From: Pseudomonadota bacterium
Lineage (GTDB): Bacteria > Pseudomonadota > Gammaproteobacteria > Burkholderiales > Rhodocyclaceae
Length of the DNA stretch: 48,005 nt
Reading direction: 5' to 3'
Assembly: GCA_018262285.1 (NCBI GenBank)
Contig: JAGTRX010000006.1
Span: 1-48,005, forward strand
The translations under genes were made by a program, and so were the position numbers. Positions 32,437-40,377 of this stretch are shown here, piece after piece (position 1 is the first letter of the stretch; each line of letters begins with the position of its first letter). Under the pieces are notes generated by a model. The model worked only from the letters and a program-made list of their open reading frames with translations, did no database searches and was not told where the DNA came from.

Positions 32437-32913
32437 CTACTTCTTGCCGGTTGCCGGAGGATTCATCTGAGTGACGCCGATGAACCAGGAGATCGGAAAG
32501 CCCTTGATGTCGACCCTGACCTGCTTTTCGACAGGTACCCAGTAGGCCGGGTCGATGATGTATTCCACGGCCTGCTTGGTTCCGGCAAACTGGCGATGAA
32601 AGAGGACATGCCTACCGATTTCCAACTCGGGATCGTATTCGACCATTCCGATAGCCAGATCAGGAATTGAGGCGAGGCCAGTGCTTTCCTTCCATAAGGT
32701 GGCCACCCAACCAAAGTGGGCCAGCAGTTTGCAGATCGCTTCTTCGGAAATCCAGTAGGGGCCGTGTTTCAAGTAATTCTTGTCGAAGGCGACTTGTTTG
32801 ACCTCGGCAAGGGTTTTGCCGGTAATCATAGCGATACAGGCAAGGGCGCAGTCGTGGTCGTTTTCTTGCTGGACGCGCTTGAAGGCGGGTTGAAAGTCTT
32901 GCGGTGTTGACAT
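32437..32913 (-). CDS. C39-like cysteine peptidase domain protein
   Basis: This protein of about 158 residues starts at ATG 32913 behind TTGGAG; a TTG 12 bases upstream is rejected. It resembles a stand-alone peptidase C39 domain: RVQQENDHDCALACIAMITG (catalytic Cys after Asp-His-Asp), ISEEAICKLLAHFGW, then GRHVLFHRQF with the His and YIIDPAYW with the Asp. C39 domains cut double-glycine leaders of bacteriocins, normally fused to an ABC transporter, which is absent here. A free-standing papain-like hydrolase of unknown substrate is the safe reading. Confidence 0.65.
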   Translation of the reverse strand: MSTPQDFQPAFKRVQQENDHDCALACIAMITGKTLAEVKQVAFDKNYLKHGPYWISEEAICKLLAHFGWVATLWKESTGLASIPDLAIGMVEYDPELEIGRHVLFHRQFAGTKQAVEYIIDPAYWVPVEKQVRVDIKGFPISWFIGVTQMNPPATGKK

Positions 32914-33154
32914 GGAATTCTCCAATAAGTGAAAAAATGGACGCGCGCCGACGCCTCCCTGAGTGTTTGGCTCGGGATGCCGGGTGTTGCGGAAAAGGGA
33001 TGGCCTCGGTTGTGCCGGTGTTCCGGGGTTTAGCCCGGAGGGGCACTCAAAGGAGGTGCGGTGCGCAGGGAGTCAAGGGGCGGCACGAGGAAATAGCGAA
33101 ATGTGCCACGCTGACAGCACCATTTTGACAGAGTTCGGCTGAAGGTGCTTGTTG

Positions 33155-33169
33155 GGCTAACTTTGCAGC
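33155..33169 (-). repeat. Island repeat, inverted 15-bp copy
   Basis: GGCTAACTTTGCAGC is the reverse complement of the inner 15 bases of the repeats at 10860 and 17312. It is near the right end of the island, in non-coding DNA. Confidence 0.7.
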
Positions 33170-33280
33170 ATCTTAACTATGAATGCGCGCTAACCAGATT
33201 CGTAATATGCTTTGATAAGATACTTATGCGGATGAACCCTGAAGCGAGGCAACCTGCAAAAAGAAGGCGATTCAATGACT

Positions 33281-33300
33281 GAGTAGCCAATTGAGTAGCT
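33281..33300 (+). promoter_or_regulatory. Candidate integrase arm-site pair, right end
   Basis: GAGTAGCC (33281-33288) and GAGTAGCT (33293-33300) are spaced by 4 bases, the same period and orientation as the pair at 561-580 near the left end. It lies 55 bases inside the attR core. Confidence 0.6.
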
Positions 33301-33340
33301 AATTACAATCAGTATTTACTAGATACAGCAAATCCGCGCC

Positions 33341-34096
33341 ATGGCGAACACTCTTCACATTGCCACCTACAACATCCACAAGGGTTTTTCGCAATTCAAT
33401 CGGCGCATGATGGTGCATGAATTGCGTGAGCGGCTACGCCATCTCCATCCGGACATTGTTTTTTTGCAGGAAGTGCAAGGGCTGCATCTGGGGCATGCCG
33501 AACGCCATGAAAACTGGCCGGAAACGCCGCAACATGAATTTCTGGCCGAGGATTTCTGGCATGACACGGCTTATGGCCGCAATGTCCTGTATGACCACGG
33601 GCATCACGGCAATGCCATTCTGTCGCGCTTTCCCATTATCGATGCCCACAATCAGGATGTCACCCACCACAAATTCGAGAAGCGCGGTCTGTTGCATTGT
33701 CGAATCCGACTCCCGAACAAGCAGATCGTGCATTGCGTTTGTGTACACCTCTCGCTGTTCGGACGCTCGCGCCGGCGCCAGATGAGCGCGCTGGCCGACT
33801 ATCTCGAGCAGCAGGCCGACCCGCAGGAAGCGCTGATCATTGCTGGCGATTTCAACGACTGGCGCAACCGCGCCCACGATTTGCTGGCCGAGCGCCTCGG
33901 TCTGACCGAGGTTTTTGGTGGTTGTGCCGGTGTGCCGGTCAAGAGTTTTCCGGCGGCACTGCCTGTTTTCCGACTCGACCGCATTTATGTGCGCGGTTTC
34001 CACGTCGAGCGCATGGAAGTCCATTGCGGCCGCCCCTGGTCGAAAATTTCTGATCACGCTGCCTTGTCGGCGCATCTGAGCCCGCATGTCGACTGA
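33341..34096 (+). CDS. Endonuclease/exonuclease/phosphatase family protein, YbhP-like
   Basis: This 251-residue protein is of the EEP fold: HIATYNIHKGF at the start, DIVFLQEVQG (metal-binding Glu), GHHGNAILSRFPI, LIIAGDFNDWRN (catalytic Asp/Asn) and ISDHAALSAHL (catalytic His). Relatives cut phosphodiesters in nucleic acids or lipids; ybhP is paired with clsB in enterobacteria, as here (11-base overlap with the next gene). The first five codons (MANTL) are encoded by the island and replace the original MKTSGL start left at 408. There is no clear Shine-Dalgarno before ATG 33341, and its promoter is now island DNA. Confidence 0.9.
   Translation: MANTLHIATYNIHKGFSQFNRRMMVHELRERLRHLHPDIVFLQEVQGLHLGHAERHENWPETPQHEFLAEDFWHDTAYGRNVLYDHGHHGNAILSRFPIIDAHNQDVTHHKFEKRGLLHCRIRLPNKQIVHCVCVHLSLFGRSRRRQMSALADYLEQQADPQEALIIAGDFNDWRNRAHDLLAERLGLTEVFGGCAGVPVKSFPAALPVFRLDRIYVRGFHVERMEVHCGRPWSKISDHAALSAHLSPHVD
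33356..33372 (+). repeat. attR core, right copy of 17-bp direct repeat
   Basis: Identical to 426-442. It lies in codons 6-11 (HIATYN) of the intact gene starting at 33341, so the codons before it come from the island and those after it are the original gene. Confidence 0.88.
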
Positions 34097-35267
34097 ATAT
34101 CGCGCCGGTAACCGGTTGATCCTGCTCAATTCCAATGCCGAGTATTTGCCAGCGCTGCTCTCGGCCGTTGCCGAGGCACAGCACGAAATTTTCCTGGAAA
34201 GTTATATTTTCGCCAACGATCCCACCGGCCACGTCGTCGCGGCCACCCTGGAAGAAGCGGCGCGGCGCGGCGTGACCGTGCGGGTACTGGTGGACGGCTT
34301 TGGCGCCAGCAATTTTGCCCGCGATTTTCTGCCCCGTCTGACAGCGGCCAGCGTTCAGGCCATGATCTACCGGCCAGAGGTAGCAAGGTTCCGCCTGCGT
34401 CGGCATCGTTTGCGCCGTCTGCACCGCAAGCTCGCCATCATCGACGGTCGTATCGCCTTTGTCGGTGGTATCAATATCATCGACGACAAGAATGTGCCAG
34501 CCAGAATGAAGCCGCGCTTCGATTACGCGGTTCAGGTCGAAGGACCGGTGCTGTTTGAAATTCACGCCGCCATGGTGCGCATGTGGGAAATCGTCGCCTG
34601 GGTCAATTTCAGGGGGCGTTTTCATATTGAGGAAACCTGCCAGCCAACCGGCCTTGTTACCGGCAATCAGGAAGCGGCTTTTCTCATCCGCGACAATTTC
34701 CGCCACCGTAACGCAATCGCCAATGCCTACGACGACGCCATCGAAACAGCGCGCGAGGAAATCATTATCGCCAACGCCTATTTCCTGCCCGGCATCCGTT
34801 TCCGGCGGGCATTGGTAGCAGCCGTGCAGCGGGACGTGCGCGTCACCATCCTGTTACAGGGGCGCAGCGACCACAAGCTGGTGCAATACGCAACGCAGGC
34901 GCTCTACGGCGCCATGCTCGTCAAGGGCATCCGTGTCTTCGAATATCGTCGCAGTTTCCTGCACGCCAAGGTGGCCGTCATCGATCAACATTGGGCAACG
35001 GTCGGATCTTCCAACATTGACCCCCTGAGTCTGCTGCTTTCGAAAGAAGCCAATCTGTTCATCCGCGATAAACATTTTGCCGGCCAATTGCACGCCAGCC
35101 TGCTGCATGCGATGGAAGATGGCGCCGTCGAAATTCACCCGCACGACCTGAAAAAAATGAGCCGCCTGCAACGCTTGCGCTGCTGGCTGAGTTACGCCCT
35201 GGTGCGTCTGCTGCTTGGGCTGGCGGGCTACGACCCAAGCTGGCTGCCACACGCCGACGAAAGCTGA
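34086..35267 (+). CDS. clsB: Cardiolipin synthase B
   Basis: This 393-residue protein has two phospholipase-D HKD motifs: HRKLAIIDGRIAFVGGINI and HAKVAVIDQHWATVGSSNID. It begins with RLILLNSNAEYLPALLSAVA and has no N-terminal membrane segments, which matches the ClsB (YbhO) group rather than ClsA. It makes cardiolipin by joining phosphatidyl groups. It overlaps the ybhP-like gene by 11 bases and so is co-translated with it. It is convergent with gluQ, with a 40-base overlap at the 3' ends. Confidence 0.92.
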   Translation: MSTEYRAGNRLILLNSNAEYLPALLSAVAEAQHEIFLESYIFANDPTGHVVAATLEEAARRGVTVRVLVDGFGASNFARDFLPRLTAASVQAMIYRPEVARFRLRRHRLRRLHRKLAIIDGRIAFVGGINIIDDKNVPARMKPRFDYAVQVEGPVLFEIHAAMVRMWEIVAWVNFRGRFHIEETCQPTGLVTGNQEAAFLIRDNFRHRNAIANAYDDAIETAREEIIIANAYFLPGIRFRRALVAAVQRDVRVTILLQGRSDHKLVQYATQALYGAMLVKGIRVFEYRRSFLHAKVAVIDQHWATVGSSNIDPLSLLLSKEANLFIRDKHFAGQLHASLLHAMEDGAVEIHPHDLKKMSRLQRLRCWLSYALVRLLLGLAGYDPSWLPHADES

Positions 35268-36178
35268 AGATTTTCCAAATCCACACAGATGCCACGCTGG
35301 CGCGGAATCTGATCAAAGTTCCAGTGCGAAAAGGCCCACCGCCAGATTTCAGCGCAGCGGCTAGCGGCCAGTTCCGGCGGCGGATGTTGGCCGAGAAAAG
35401 CGAGCGCCCTGACCAGTTCGGCGCCAGCCTGTGCCGGATTTAGCGCCGGTGCCAGGGTTTGTTTGGAGAGTTTTTCGCCTGCCGTGTTGCACGCCACCGG
35501 CAGATGCGCATAACTCGGCGTTGTCAGACCCAGGCAGCGCTGCAGCCAGATCTGGCGCGGCGTTGAATCGAGCAGGTCGGCACCACGGACGACATGCGTG
35601 ATGCCTTGCGCGGCATCATCAACGACCACCGCCAACTGGTAGGCATACTGGCCATCGGCGCGCAAAAGAACAAAATCGCCAACGTCGTTTTCGAGTTTCT
35701 GGGCAATACGCCCCTGCACACGATCGTCAAAAGCGATTTCGCTGTTGTCGGTGCGTAGGCGCCAGGCGCGGGGCGCAACACCAGACGGCAGGCCATTTCG
35801 ACAAGTGCCGGGATAGACCAGGCCACCGTCGATGGCGGTGCGGATGGCGCTGTCGCCAATTTCGCGGCGCGAACAGGCGCAGCCATAAACCAGACCGGCG
35901 GTTTTCAGTTCTTGCAGCGCGGCGGCGTAGGCGTCCAGCCGCTGACTTTGCCAGACGATTTCGCCATCCCACTCAAAACCGAAGTCTTCCAGTGCCTGCA
36001 GAATGGCATCGTCAGCACCTGACACGGTGCGCGGCGCATCAACATCTTCCATGCGCAGCAGCCACTGGCCGCCCTGACTTTTGGCATCGACATAGCTGCC
36101 GACGGCGGCCACCAGCGAGCCAAAATGCAATGGCCCGGTGGGTGAGGGGGCAAAACGGCCGCGATAGGTTTCAGGCAT
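35228..36178 (-). CDS. gluQ: Glutamyl-Q tRNA(Asp) synthetase
   Basis: This protein of 316 residues resembles the catalytic half of glutamyl-tRNA synthetase. It attaches Glu to queuosine of tRNA(Asp). Visible motifs are YRGRFAPSPTGPLHFGSL (HIGH region), the zinc Cys set (YGCACSRREIG...YPGTCRN) and KLSKQ. The anticodon-binding domain is absent, as expected. ATG 36178 overlaps the thiE stop by one base (TGATG), so the two are translationally coupled. The frame extends upstream to 36253 only inside thiE. Confidence 0.95.
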   Translation of the reverse strand: MPETYRGRFAPSPTGPLHFGSLVAAVGSYVDAKSQGGQWLLRMEDVDAPRTVSGADDAILQALEDFGFEWDGEIVWQSQRLDAYAAALQELKTAGLVYGCACSRREIGDSAIRTAIDGGLVYPGTCRNGLPSGVAPRAWRLRTDNSEIAFDDRVQGRIAQKLENDVGDFVLLRADGQYAYQLAVVVDDAAQGITHVVRGADLLDSTPRQIWLQRCLGLTTPSYAHLPVACNTAGEKLSKQTLAPALNPAQAGAELVRALAFLGQHPPPELAASRCAEIWRWAFSHWNFDQIPRQRGICVDLENLQLSSACGSQLGS

Positions 36179-36822
36179 CAAACGTGGCAGATAGCGTGGT
36201 CGATTTCCCGGCGCAGCGCTGCCGTCGCCACCGCCACATCCGGCTGGCCGCAAATGGCCGAGACCACCGCAACGCCTTGCGCGCCGGCAGCAATGATGGG
36301 GGCGCAGATACCAGGCTGGATGCCGCCGATGGCAACGACCGGCAGGTTAATCGACGACAACAACTCGGTCAGACCGCTCAAGCCAAGAACCGGCGCGGCA
36401 TCAGTTTTGGTGCTGGTCGGGTAAATCGGGCCAACGCCAAGATAATCGACCCCGGCCAGCGACGATGCCGCCAGTTGATCGGCGCTGGCGACGGACAGCC
36501 CCAACAGCTTGTCCGGACCAATCAATTTCCGCACCATCTCTGGCGGCAGATCGGCTTGACCGACGTGAACACCGTCAGCATCAACCGCCAGCGCAACATC
36601 AACTTGGTCGTTGATGATGAGCGCAACGCCAGAGCCTGCCAAAACCTGTTTCAAGGCCAGCGCCGTTTCCAGCCACTGCCGCTTTTTCCAGTTTGGCGCC
36701 CGCAGTTGCACCATGCGCACGCCGTGGTTAGCGGCAATACGGGCAGTTTCGACCATGCCAGCGCGGCCGCCACACAGGTCGGGATCGAGCACCAGATACA
36801 ACGATAGATCAAAGCGTTTCAA
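36178..36822 (-). CDS. thiE: Thiamine-phosphate synthase
   Basis: This protein of about 214 residues joins the pyrimidine and thiazole parts of thiamine. Motifs fit Thi[72 protein letters not shown], and VAIGGIQ with VAVVSAI. TTG 36822 is chosen because it overlaps the thiM stop (TTGA), gives the family length, and upstream codons lie in thiM. A TTG start in a tight thiM-thiE-gluQ chain is notable. Confidence 0.92.
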   Translation of the reverse strand: MKRFDLSLYLVLDPDLCGGRAGMVETARIAANHGVRMVQLRAPNWKKRQWLETALALKQVLAGSGVALIINDQVDVALAVDADGVHVGQADLPPEMVRKLIGPDKLLGLSVASADQLAASSLAGVDYLGVGPIYPTSTKTDAAPVLGLSGLTELLSSINLPVVAIGGIQPGICAPIIAAGAQGVAVVSAICGQPDVAVATAALRREIDHAICHV

Positions 36823-37622
36823 ATCTTTTCTTCCAGCAATTCTTCTGGCGTCAGCAGGTAAAGGGCGTCGAGGAGGGCTGCCTTGAATGAACCCGGCCCC
36901 TTGCTGGCGGCCTGAGCGCGTTGGCCACAAATGCCGGCGAGGGCGCAGGCTGCGGCAACGGCATCTAGGCGTTTGGCTGCACCGGCCGTAAAGGCCGCCA
37001 CCAGCGCCGACAAGGCACAGCCAGTACCGACCACGCGGGTCATGATGGGATGACCCCAGGGCGTTGCCCAGGTCTGCTCGCCATCGGTGATGTAATCGAT
37101 TTCGCCCGTCACCGCGACGATGGCACCCGTTCGGCGTGCCAGTTGCTGCGCGGCATCAAGCGCCTCATTCGAGCCACTGGTGCTGTCAACACCACGTCCG
37201 GCGTCGGAAAAACCAGCCAGTGCACGGATTTCCGAGGGATTGCCACGAATGGCGGCCGGCTGCAGCTCAAGCAGTTCGCGACAAAAAGCACTGCGGTATT
37301 CGAGAACACCAGCGGCGACCGGGTCGAGCGTCCACGGCACGCCAGCGGCGTTGGCGGCGAGAACAGCTTGTCGCATGGCGGTTTCGCGTGCAGGATACAA
37401 GGTGCCGACGTTGATGAGGACGGCACTGGCGATTGCGGCGAAGTCGCTTGCCTCCTCTTCGGCGACAATCATGGCAGGCGAAGCACCGGCCGCCAACAGC
37501 ACGTTGGCGGTAATTTCCTGTACGACTTCGTTGGTGAGCAGATGCACGAGAGGATTCAGCTTGCGCAGGCGCTTCAATTCCCAGGCAACAATGGAGACAG
37601 GCAAGGTAACAGGCTCAGACAT
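36819..37622 (-). CDS. thiM: Hydroxyethylthiazole kinase
   Basis: This protein of 267 residues phosphorylates the thiazole alcohol in thiamine salvage. The family pattern is clear: [46 protein letters not shown]-like strand ([13 protein letters not shown]), [37 protein letters not shown] and [16 protein letters not shown] with the catalytic Cys. ATG 37622 follows GGAG by 6 bases. It leads the thiM-thiE-gluQ overlap chain; no TPP riboswitch is seen in the 35-base gap upstream. Confidence 0.94.
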   Translation of the reverse strand: MSEPVTLPVSIVAWELKRLRKLNPLVHLLTNEVVQEITANVLLAAGASPAMIVAEEEASDFAAIASAVLINVGTLYPARETAMRQAVLAANAAGVPWTLDPVAAGVLEYRSAFCRELLELQPAAIRGNPSEIRALAGFSDAGRGVDSTSGSNEALDAAQQLARRTGAIVAVTGEIDYITDGEQTWATPWGHPIMTRVVGTGCALSALVAAFTAGAAKRLDAVAAACALAGICGQRAQAASKGPGSFKAALLDALYLLTPEELLEEKI

Positions 37623-37657
37623 GGGGAACTCCGTTGTGTACGAAAAGACGCGCAAGC

Positions 37658-38440
37658 TTAAATGCGGGGCGGCGGTACTTTCGGTTTTGGCACTTCAGCG
37701 GCCTTGAGCTTGATGATGGCGAGTGAAACATTATCGCCTTCACCCCCGCAACGGTCGCGCGCCCGCTTGATCAAGACCTCACAAGCTTCGCGGGCGGAGA
37801 AGGCTGCCAGCACACCGCCCAGTTCGGCTTCGGTGAAATAGGCCCAGAGGCCGTCCGAACACAGGAGATAACAGTCGCCATCGGCGAGATCGGTGACTTC
37901 GCCAAAGGTCATTTTGGGGAGATCATCACCCCCCAGCGAGGTGATCAGCACGTTGCGGTAAGGGTGGGTCAGCGCCTCTTCTGGCTTGATTTGCCCGGTT
38001 TCGATCAGATGCTCGACATAGGAATGATCGACAGAGCGATGCGCCAGACGATCACCTTGAAAACGGTAGAAGCGGCTGTCGCCGCAGTAGCCCCAACTGA
38101 CCCGCCCCGGTTGCAACAGCATGATGACAACAGTGCTGTGTGGATCCTTCTCGTTCATGCAGCGCGCCGCCTTGATCATGGTGTGCGCTTCCAGGATGCT
38201 GCCTTCGATCAATTTTTGCGGTGGGTCTTCGCTCGGCGAAAAATGCCCCAGGTTATTGCGCACGGTGTGGATCACCTGCTCTGCCGCCAGCGCCCCGCCG
38301 GTATGCCCGCCCATGCCGTCGGCCACCACCGCCACCGCCACGCCCTTGACCTTGGGGTGCGGCATGATCGCCACCCGGTCTTGTTGCTCCTTGCGGTCTC
38401 CCAAATGCTGCGCGAAGCAGGCGTCAATGCCCAGTCCCAT
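37658..38440 (-). CDS. PP2C-family protein phosphatase
   Basis: This protein of about 260 residues is a housekeeping-type PP2C phosphatase: [47 protein letters not shown] and [11 protein letters not shown] provide the metal-binding Asp residues in order. The C-terminus is a Pro/Lys-rich tail ([10 protein letters not shown]). ATG 38440 follows GGAGG; a TTG 12 bases upstream is rejected. No kinase gene is beside it. It is not closely like the island PP2C in sequence between motifs. Confidence 0.92.
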   Translation of the reverse strand: MGLGIDACFAQHLGDRKEQQDRVAIMPHPKVKGVAVAVVADGMGGHTGGALAAEQVIHTVRNNLGHFSPSEDPPQKLIEGSILEAHTMIKAARCMNEKDPHSTVVIMLLQPGRVSWGYCGDSRFYRFQGDRLAHRSVDHSYVEHLIETGQIKPEEALTHPYRNVLITSLGGDDLPKMTFGEVTDLADGDCYLLCSDGLWAYFTEAELGGVLAAFSAREACEVLIKRARDRCGGEGDNVSLAIIKLKAAEVPKPKVPPPRI

Positions 38441-38516
38441 GCTTTCCTCCAAGTTGGCAGATTAGCACGAAAGCAATAGGAGAGACATTGGTACAAACCC
38501 CCATGGTTGTTGGCCT

Positions 38517-39467
38517 TTATTTAGCCGGCAAACCGTCGAGCCAGACTTCCAGCCCTTGCGCATCGAGCTCGAGGTCGGTTTCCCACCAGTCGAGCAAGTC
38601 CCTTTGCGGGCAAGTGCAGCCAAAAGTACGGGCTTCGTCGATCAAATAGCAGCTCAGTTCGGCCTTGATATTGGTGTGACGCTCGGCAGTCTCGGTACGA
38701 TGTGCTTCTGCAATGGCGGCAAAACGGTCAAGACGGCGAAAGAGCTCATCTTTCTGGCGCATCGGATCGCGCAACTGGCCGTAGTGGGTCAGATAAAGCG
38801 CCGTTGGTTGCTGTTGCATGACCATTTCGACCGAGCGGCGCATGGCTTCCGGATCGAACTGGGTCGGCGTTGTGGTTGGGAAGAGAAATTGGCGGTCGCC
38901 GACATCCATATTGCGGTAGGAGAGCCCGAACAGGTCGCCGGTAAAAGCAGCACCGGCTTTTTCGTCGATGATGGCGATATGGTGACGGGCGTGGCCGGGC
39001 GCATCCAGGCACAGGAGCTTTCGCCCGGCCAGATCAATCACGGTTTCGTGCTTGGCGGCGATAATACGTTCCGGCGCAATGGGCAGAATTTCGCCGTACA
39101 TTTTCTGGACGTAATCAGCGCCATAAACTTGCGTCACTCCGGCCACCAGTTGCGAAGGCTCGGCCATGTGACGGGCGCCACGCGGATGCACCACCAGCCG
39201 CGCCTGCGGAAAAGCCTGCATCATGGCGCCGGCACCGCCGGCATGATCGAGATGAATATGGCTGAGCAAAATGTAATCGACCGCATCGGCACCCAAACCC
39301 AGTTTTTCCAGCGCAGCGAGCGTATTGGCCAAAGTGTCGTTGGTGCCGGTATCGACCAGCGCCACCCGGCCGGCCTCGACCACCATATGCACAGAAGCCA
39401 GCAGCGGCCAGATGTAACCGGCGTCGAAGGCGTAAATCCCGTTTCCGTAATCCCTGAAGTCAAACAT
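38517..39467 (-). CDS. MBL-fold metallo-hydrolase
   Basis: This protein of about 316 residues has the metallo-beta-lactamase metal site SHIHLDHAGGAG, with later ligands in VVHPRGARH, DAPGHARHHIAI, FTGDLFG and YLTHYGQLRD. It probably hydrolyses a small thioester, lactone or ester. The C-terminal part (about 235-316) is helical with two Cys (FGCTCPQRDLLDWWE). ATG 39467 is used; a GTG at 39473 is equally possible. It is divergent from the alpha/beta hydrolase gene. Confidence 0.9.
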   Translation of the reverse strand: MFDFRDYGNGIYAFDAGYIWPLLASVHMVVEAGRVALVDTGTNDTLANTLAALEKLGLGADAVDYILLSHIHLDHAGGAGAMMQAFPQARLVVHPRGARHMAEPSQLVAGVTQVYGADYVQKMYGEILPIAPERIIAAKHETVIDLAGRKLLCLDAPGHARHHIAIIDEKAGAAFTGDLFGLSYRNMDVGDRQFLFPTTTPTQFDPEAMRRSVEMVMQQQPTALYLTHYGQLRDPMRQKDELFRRLDRFAAIAEAHRTETAERHTNIKAELSCYLIDEARTFGCTCPQRDLLDWWETDLELDAQGLEVWLDGLPAK

Positions 39468-39532
39468 CGTCACGAACCCCTGAAAGTTGTCGGATTATAC
39501 TTGGCCGTCGAGTCATTTGAGCCTGTCCAACC

Positions 39533-40363
39533 ATGAGCCACTACCTTGCCGACGACGGCGAAAAAATCCATGTTCAGGTTTCCGGCGAAGGTTCGCCGCT
39601 GATTCTGTTACACGGCTGGACGGCCAGCCATCACGAATGGTCGCCCTTCATGCGCGGCCTCAACCAGCACCACCAGGTTTTTCGCTGGGATGCGCGGGCG
39701 CATGGAAAATCCTCCGAGGAAACCTCGCGCTCCGAGCCAACCGTGCAGCGCATGGCGCGCGATCTGCAAAACCTGATCGACCATTACCGGCTCGACAAGG
39801 CCAATATCCTTGGTCACTCGATGGGTGCTTTGGTGCTTTGGCAATATCTGCACGATTTCGGCACAGCACGCGTTAACAAGCTTTGTTTCATCGATCAATC
39901 GCCCAAACTGGTGACAGACGACGACTGGGATCTGGGTGTTTACGGCGATTTTGATGCCGAACGCGCGCAGGCCTTTATTGACAGCCTGCACGAAGATTTT
40001 GCCGAAGGCGTCTTGAAACTTATCGCCTTTGGCCACAATCGCAAAGCGCGCGAGGATTATCTGGCCGACACGCCGACCTGGCAAAAAACCCGGCAGTTGT
40101 TCCGCACCCTCAAACCCGGGCCGCTCATCACCTGCTGGAAAAGCCTGACCGAAGCCGATTACCGCGATGTTTTGCGCACCATCGACGTTCCGACTTTGCT
40201 CATCTACGGCGGCCAGAGTAATTTTTATGTGCCGGCGACAGCGCACTACGTCGCCGGCTCAATTCCCGAAGCCATTCTCCGCGTCTATGAGAGCGAGGAT
40301 CACTCGCCCCACCTCTGGCAGCGCGAACGCTTTCTCAAGGAATTGCTGGAGTTTTTGGCGTAG
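39533..40363 (+). CDS. Alpha/beta hydrolase
   Basis: This 276-residue protein has the alpha/beta-hydrolase fold: LILLHGWTASHHEW (oxyanion region), DARAHGKSS, nucleophile Ser96 in ILGHSMGALVL, and catalytic His in ESEDHSPHLW. At the usual acid position it reads LLIYGGQSNFYVPA, with Asn in place of the common Asp, so the acid may come from another loop. Substrate unknown. Convergent with the next gene. Confidence 0.9.
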   Translation: MSHYLADDGEKIHVQVSGEGSPLILLHGWTASHHEWSPFMRGLNQHHQVFRWDARAHGKSSEETSRSEPTVQRMARDLQNLIDHYRLDKANILGHSMGALVLWQYLHDFGTARVNKLCFIDQSPKLVTDDDWDLGVYGDFDAERAQAFIDSLHEDFAEGVLKLIAFGHNRKAREDYLADTPTWQKTRQLFRTLKPGPLITCWKSLTEADYRDVLRTIDVPTLLIYGGQSNFYVPATAHYVAGSIPEAILRVYESEDHSPHLWQRERFLKELLEFLA

Positions 40364-40377
40364 CTAGCGGTTCCTTG

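Larger units (their letters stand above)
32914..33340. other. Right-end non-coding region of the island
   Basis: No gene is supported in these 427 bases. It holds a hairpin CCGGG-GTTTAG-CCCGG (33023-33038), an inverted 15-bp copy of the island repeat (33155-33169), the right arm-site pair (33281-33300), and the leader of the restored ybhP-like gene. A weak TTGAGT...TATTTA pair (33291-33296, 33313-33318, 16 bases apart) could drive the gene. Confidence 0.4.
426..33372. mobile_element. Integrative genetic element of about 32.9 kb
   Basis: The element is bounded by a perfect 17-bp direct repeat, 426-442 and 33356-33372. It carries an integrase by the left end, an AlpA-like regulator, a rolling-circle-type replication protein, an IHF-like protein and then about 25 kb of cargo. 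The cargo has many sporadically distributed families: kinases and phosphatase, Mrr-like nuclease, TIGR04141, DUF1848, patatin. Much of the cargo looks more AT-rich than the flanking chromosome. No relaxase, type IV secretion, capsid or terminase gene was recognised, so it is either mobilised by a helper or is an integrating plasmid or satellite. The integration site is protein-coding rather than a tRNA, and the target frame is restored with a new start. Confidence 0.88.

Noticed and set aside
33434-34706. Minus-strand frames opposite ybhP and clsB
   Set aside because: High-GC shadows of two well-supported genes on the plus strand.
38556-39536. Plus-strand frame of 326 codons
   Set aside because: Complement of the MBL-fold hydrolase gene, whose metal-binding motifs are clear on the minus strand.
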